Assembly (NCBI GenBank): GCA_017521345.1
Contig: JAFXCU010000046.1
Span: 1-7,652 of the forward strand
DNA length: 7,652 nucleotides
From: Ruminiclostridium sp.
Lineage (GTDB): Bacteria; Bacillota_A; Clostridia; Oscillospirales; Oscillospiraceae
Direction: 5' to 3'
Shown here: in pieces, positions 7,601-7,652 of the stretch
Position numbering within the stretch: position 1 is the stretch's first letter
Layout: each line of letters opens with the position of its first letter
Notes under the pieces: model-generated
Databases searched by the model: none
Seen by the model: only the letters and a program-made list of their open reading frames with translations
Told to the model about the DNA's origin: nothing
Position numbers and translations under genes: made by a program

Positions 7601-7652
7601 GCCACGCCCACCCTCTTCAGCCGGACGAATCCCGGAACCAAACTGTTTACCC
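1628..7652 (+). CDS. Giant phage polyvalent protein, at least 2008 residues, 3' end outside window
   Basis: One open frame runs from ATG 1628 to the window end (2008 codons plus one base) with no stop. Visible order: residues 1-415 charged, coiled-coil-like (KIIAENRKKKETEKALAAAA near the start); 426-458 and 552-575 hydrophobic Gly/Ala segments; 580-596 first repeat-encoded peptide; about 640-771 metalloprotease-like module with HELTH; 846-862 second repeat-encoded peptide; 866-930 acidic linker; about 955-1115 GC-poor module resembling polyvalent-protein LPD3/BECR-like domains; 1160-1618 charged helices; 1619-2008 a C-terminal phage module (RKGYFPHFQ, AGMTHTFKPG) with hydrophobic stretches. 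Polyvalent proteins of phages and conjugative elements are known to string effector domains into very long chains thought to travel with the DNA. The size, domain mix and position after virion genes fit this. No helicase, methylase or terminase motif was seen in the visible part. The general class is fairly sure; individual domain functions are not. Confidence 0.85.
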   Translation, partial: MALTDAQAKIIAENRKKKETEKALAAAAAAKILASSTTKKSPSTILDQRASSRPYSPMLTQQVYRPSGTLKTPLNYLQEAAAQKITTQDRISAAKRSGAVRGDYQRQWQKNKATAVERIAQRRERDSKQTLSEYDSKLPRTAQDRIRSYKTQWGLAKEAGDTAGMKTAHALAEQVRARAGYSGGVTGDEFLTADLTDREKLTLNQVGQNKLKMAKLAQKQAFEAKDAKALQEATEEMARIMSAPGYRNQAAVGDTDAHGRSKMPGSPDAQMDAEQALAILKAAGYGTAGAFAALMESSRKALNSRDPWGVKAAKDKALKNLADYDLMDSDDPQKQQWGRELAAYRKQKEQEELQTWMDDLNAKRLEYLGESYASGLITWEDYQERREELLRETMTDGQWLMYQSQKNLAKAAEGQSMAGQFGTNTLVSGLQQLPGMAAALIPVVGPAVSLAYLGAMAAGQKAYELDQRGIEPGEVFTRSFLSAGVEVLTEKIPLGAMLDIVKKGGGENFLKALGKTLGLNFTEESLAYTGNWLLDKAYEDPEAKFSLAEMAANGLAGALIGGTASVGGAAVMGGGTRKATTPQSASQTAPLAQGSLSGLPQEEAEKKTVLPTAEEAERQQRAAQANTELERSGILAGAEEETIRRVGDLARKLNREVRFFRGESWENGRYDPNTGILHLNTNGRNPIMQIFAHELTHSIETAESYDKLVGAILKTMDDAELNERFQEITQRYQEKGVFLEDPAEVMHEVVAEYVETRLLTNYEDILSLVQTDRSLGQRILEWIDSMLAKLGSTAAQERAALTEAREMYARALQETNEGGATMVPPQTPSSGLTRAPQGAHAQTEGTIPQSASQTAPFAQGSLLEESGPKGEKGWEDLPHDPYMQALGEQLRSGEISEEEFDRRFDEYYHGGSEVFDYDTEETTLPMKYSFADQRRETPPDTGNEDTVFVERSGGYVMSRDEQDSIKEQLRKHQEELGKMKTVATISDNGWRGMSTGAFRKKIVNDLKKTGYRVEKQGVGTIIFDEKLLNRSLNYIETDAEAAAYQALPQVLKRGIEISGHGDHKTRGYETVTIAAPVMLNGIRGNMAVVVMKTKGNRYKVHRVLTPDGETFVLPEKANAVSTSVGGITEAAKTSGAVTPTINTASKFSIPGGREKVKYSISGEGESQTGRTWTREALPAKARDQLDRTERAMVDRLGKAMDVPVKARQTSLREIARELGETYLATGRIDQETADRLFETAWEKGVVEDREYYDQYKPIKDRLRTLPLRISEEDSHDIVDYAHFKKAARGVLRLVKDEGTPVDVAYEEMKQTAPELFPAEITHPADQLVQMYEVARGIQKTEKSLADHYGPEAETYKAYAKNDFCEQVYDAVADWKLVRRYADERAEELEQNAGQVVLVTPEQVKGAWKGLKEDRKAYEKVMAKHLLTDHDKVQVGRLLKGELEPEHLEPGKDNVKGILEVWKAREAYERDRRAIAEWNKGRKDQLRGEADRLLDTANSWKDKKMGLQYAAETMERNIRDIVPDKDLAEEIIQTYFAPVHTAQAESTRLKNRMRQRVKELDLSRKVKNGNLVSEAHAVQLYGEAMDNIQMLKNSRGRMKHRDGKTLQEWESVVTKLWEENPNLDRGKVQRAVEEFRKIYDDLFEQMNEARIRNGYEPTNYRKGYFPHFQPGHTDGITGMFANVLGISTEITALPTTIAGMTHTFKPGIRWFGNAQERLGFNTAYDAVEGFDKYIEGVADVICQTDNIQRLRALASQTRYRTSDEGIRKQVDAVLANESLSDQDKENRIRDIYENGRFALSNFVINLDEYTNLLANKRSLHDRSMEQDFGRKAYNLVRWLEGRVGANMVAINPGSWLTNLIPLTQGGAQLGSGQLMKGMWETLQAYAGKSSQDFVDRSTFLTNRRGSDPLVPRWAELADTNTKPKQVLRKAGEVTGQAGDFLAMGMEYIDNFTADSLVRARYNQNLKRGLSEEAALEEADAWTAGVMADRSKGATPTLFSRTNPGTKLFT
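2903..3352 (+). other. Hydrophobic Gly/Ala-rich segment pair within the giant protein
   Basis: Residues about 426-458 form a long hydrophobic run (LPGMAAALIPVVGPAVSLAY, then LGAMAAG). Residues 552-575 form a second one with glycine-zipper spacing (AGALIGGTASVGGAAVMGGG). The intervening part is amphipathic, with GVEVLTEKIPLGAMLD in the middle. The protein has no N-terminal signal peptide. Long virion proteins of short-tailed phages such as P22 gp16 and T7 gp16 interact with membranes during DNA ejection, and these segments could do the same here (inference). Alternatively they are simply flexible, packed helices. Confidence 0.55.
3360..3416 (+). repeat. In-frame palindromic repeat, copy A
   Basis: This copy matches the copy at 4158-4214 over 57 bases with 5 mismatches. 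In the clean 53-base core, 3364-3416, only 3 differ. It holds two hairpins: GTCTGC/GCAGAC (3376-3381 with 3385-3390, loop TTC) and GCTCCCCT/AGGGGAGC (3392-3399 with 3405-3412, loop TGCAC). It is translated as part of the giant protein (TTPQSASQTAPLAQGSL, residues 580-596). The layout 'CCCTCAGTC, hairpin, GACAGCTCCC, hairpin, GGGAGCC' matches a dispersed MITE-like palindrome that I recall from intergenic regions of Faecalibacterium and other Oscillospiraceae. That recognition is from memory. Confidence 0.85.
3545..3940 (+). other. Zincin-type metalloprotease-like module of the giant protein
   Basis: Residues about 640-771. The HEXXH signature is HELTH at residues 693-697 (bases 3704-3718): H693 and H697 would be zinc ligands and E694 the general base. 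Upstream, RYDPNTGILHLNTNG gives the edge-strand pattern common before the active-site helix in zincins. About 50 residues downstream, VMHEVVAEYVE offers E748 or E752 as the third ligand, the gluzincin arrangement. I recall similar 'yDp.tg.i.lN ... HELTHs.E' blocks in other clostridial phage polyvalent proteins. Possible jobs are cleavage of host proteins after delivery, or self-processing of this long chain. Neither is shown by the sequence. The module lies exactly between the two copies of the in-frame repeat. Confidence 0.75.
4118..4156 (+). repeat. 39-base imperfect palindrome adjoining repeat copy B
   Basis: The outer arms GGTTTGA (4118-4124) and TCAAACC (4150-4156) are perfect inverted repeats, and the inner GCCCC/GGGGC (4132-4136 with 4139-4143) shares nearly the same centre. 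The inner loop is only two bases, so the full inner stem may breathe. It is read in frame within the giant protein as SGLTRAPQGAHAQT. There is no counterpart next to repeat copy A. It looks like a second, different palindromic element abutting copy B. Confidence 0.7.
4158..4214 (+). repeat. In-frame palindromic repeat, copy B
   Basis: This is the partner of 3360-3416, displaced by exactly 798 bases (266 codons), so both copies are read in the same codon phase (TIPQSASQTAPFAQGSL, residues 846-862). Its hairpins are GTCTGC/GCAGAC (4174-4179 with 4183-4188) and GCTCCCTT/AAGGGAGC (4190-4197 with 4203-4210, loop TGCAC). An extra small hairpin GAGGG/CCCTC (4157-4161 with 4168-4172) exists only in this copy. 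Together with the 4118-4156 palindrome this gives four hairpins in a row. Confidence 0.85.
4490..4972 (+). other. GC-poor LPD3/BECR-like module of the giant protein (possible nuclease/toxin cassette)
   Basis: Residues about 955-1115. It begins with charged helices (RDEQDSIKEQLRKHQEELG), followed by FRKKIVNDLKKTGYRV, a helix ending LPQVLKRGIEI, then GHGDHKTRGY (G1059-Y1068), three strands including TIAAPVMLNG and NMAVVVMK, and a closing YKVHRVLTPDG with H1101 and R1102. This pattern (helices, a His/Lys loop, sheet strands, then a KVHR-type strand) resembles domains I recall as LPD3 or phage BECR-like RNase domains in polyvalent and MuF proteins. Conserved-looking polar residues are H1060, H1063, K1064, R1066, H1101 and R1102. 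No search was run, so the family and a nuclease activity are inference. GC over 4501-5100 is about 49% by hand count, against 63-67% in sampled lines from 5161 on. Confidence 0.5.
6482..7651 (+). other. C-terminal phage module of the giant protein, continuing past the window
   Basis: Residues 1619-2008. Landmarks are NGYEPTNYRKGYFPHFQ (G1662-Q1668 within it), IAGMTHTFKPG (M1699), a regular helical stretch with FDKYIEGVADVI, FVINLDEYTNLLANKRS, and the hydrophobic INPGSWLTNLIPLTQGGAQL. It ends mid-domain at NPGTKLFT. I recall this block as a recurrent C-terminal region of very large clostridial phage proteins, possibly one of the 'large polyvalent protein associated domains'. I cannot name the exact family. 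The mix of conserved aromatic/Pro motifs and amphipathic helices suggests a structural, membrane-interacting or ejection role rather than an enzyme. Confidence 0.5.

Overview
The window reads as part of the late, virion-gene region of a phage or prophage of a high-GC Gram-positive anaerobe, most likely a gut clostridium of the Oscillospiraceae type. The grounds are strong AGGAGG-type ribosome binding sites, GC of roughly 63-67% in hand-counted 60-base lines away from one island, protein families that I recall from clostridial prophages, and dispersed palindromic repeats of a style I recall from Faecalibacterium/Oscillospiraceae genomes. The host assignment is inference.

Layout: three co-directional genes on the plus strand are packed with gaps of 17 and 12 bases. 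Bases 1-653 are the 3' part of a virion/tail accessory gene whose start is upstream. Bases 671-1615 encode a complete 314-residue phage protein of unknown function with an Ala/Gly-rich helical core. From base 1628 to the window end runs one uninterrupted reading frame of at least 2008 residues. It is a giant multidomain protein of the 'polyvalent protein' type, the kind proposed to be packaged in the virion and delivered with the DNA. No terminator, promoter, tRNA, integrase or CRISPR array is visible, and no stretch over 300 bases lacks a gene.

The giant protein has, in order: a charged helical N-terminus; two hydrophobic Gly/Ala-rich segments (residues about 426-458 and 552-575); an in-frame copy of a palindromic DNA repeat; a zinc-metalloprotease-like module with HELTH at residues 693-697; a second in-frame copy of the same repeat, preceded by a different large palindrome; an acidic linker; a markedly GC-poorer module (residues about 955-1115) resembling the LPD3/BECR-like domains of polyvalent proteins; a long charged helical section; and a C-terminal module with hydrophobic amphipathic stretches that continues past the window.

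Working model (inference): the order 'tail/stabilisation protein, small Ala-rich protein, giant protein' resembles the P22-like order of tail accessory gene followed by DNA-ejection proteins. The giant protein would be an ejected effector carrying protease and possible nuclease/toxin cassettes. The most notable observation is that the protease cassette is bracketed by near-identical in-frame palindromic repeats, and the next cassette differs in base composition. Both suggest modular cassette exchange inside one gene.
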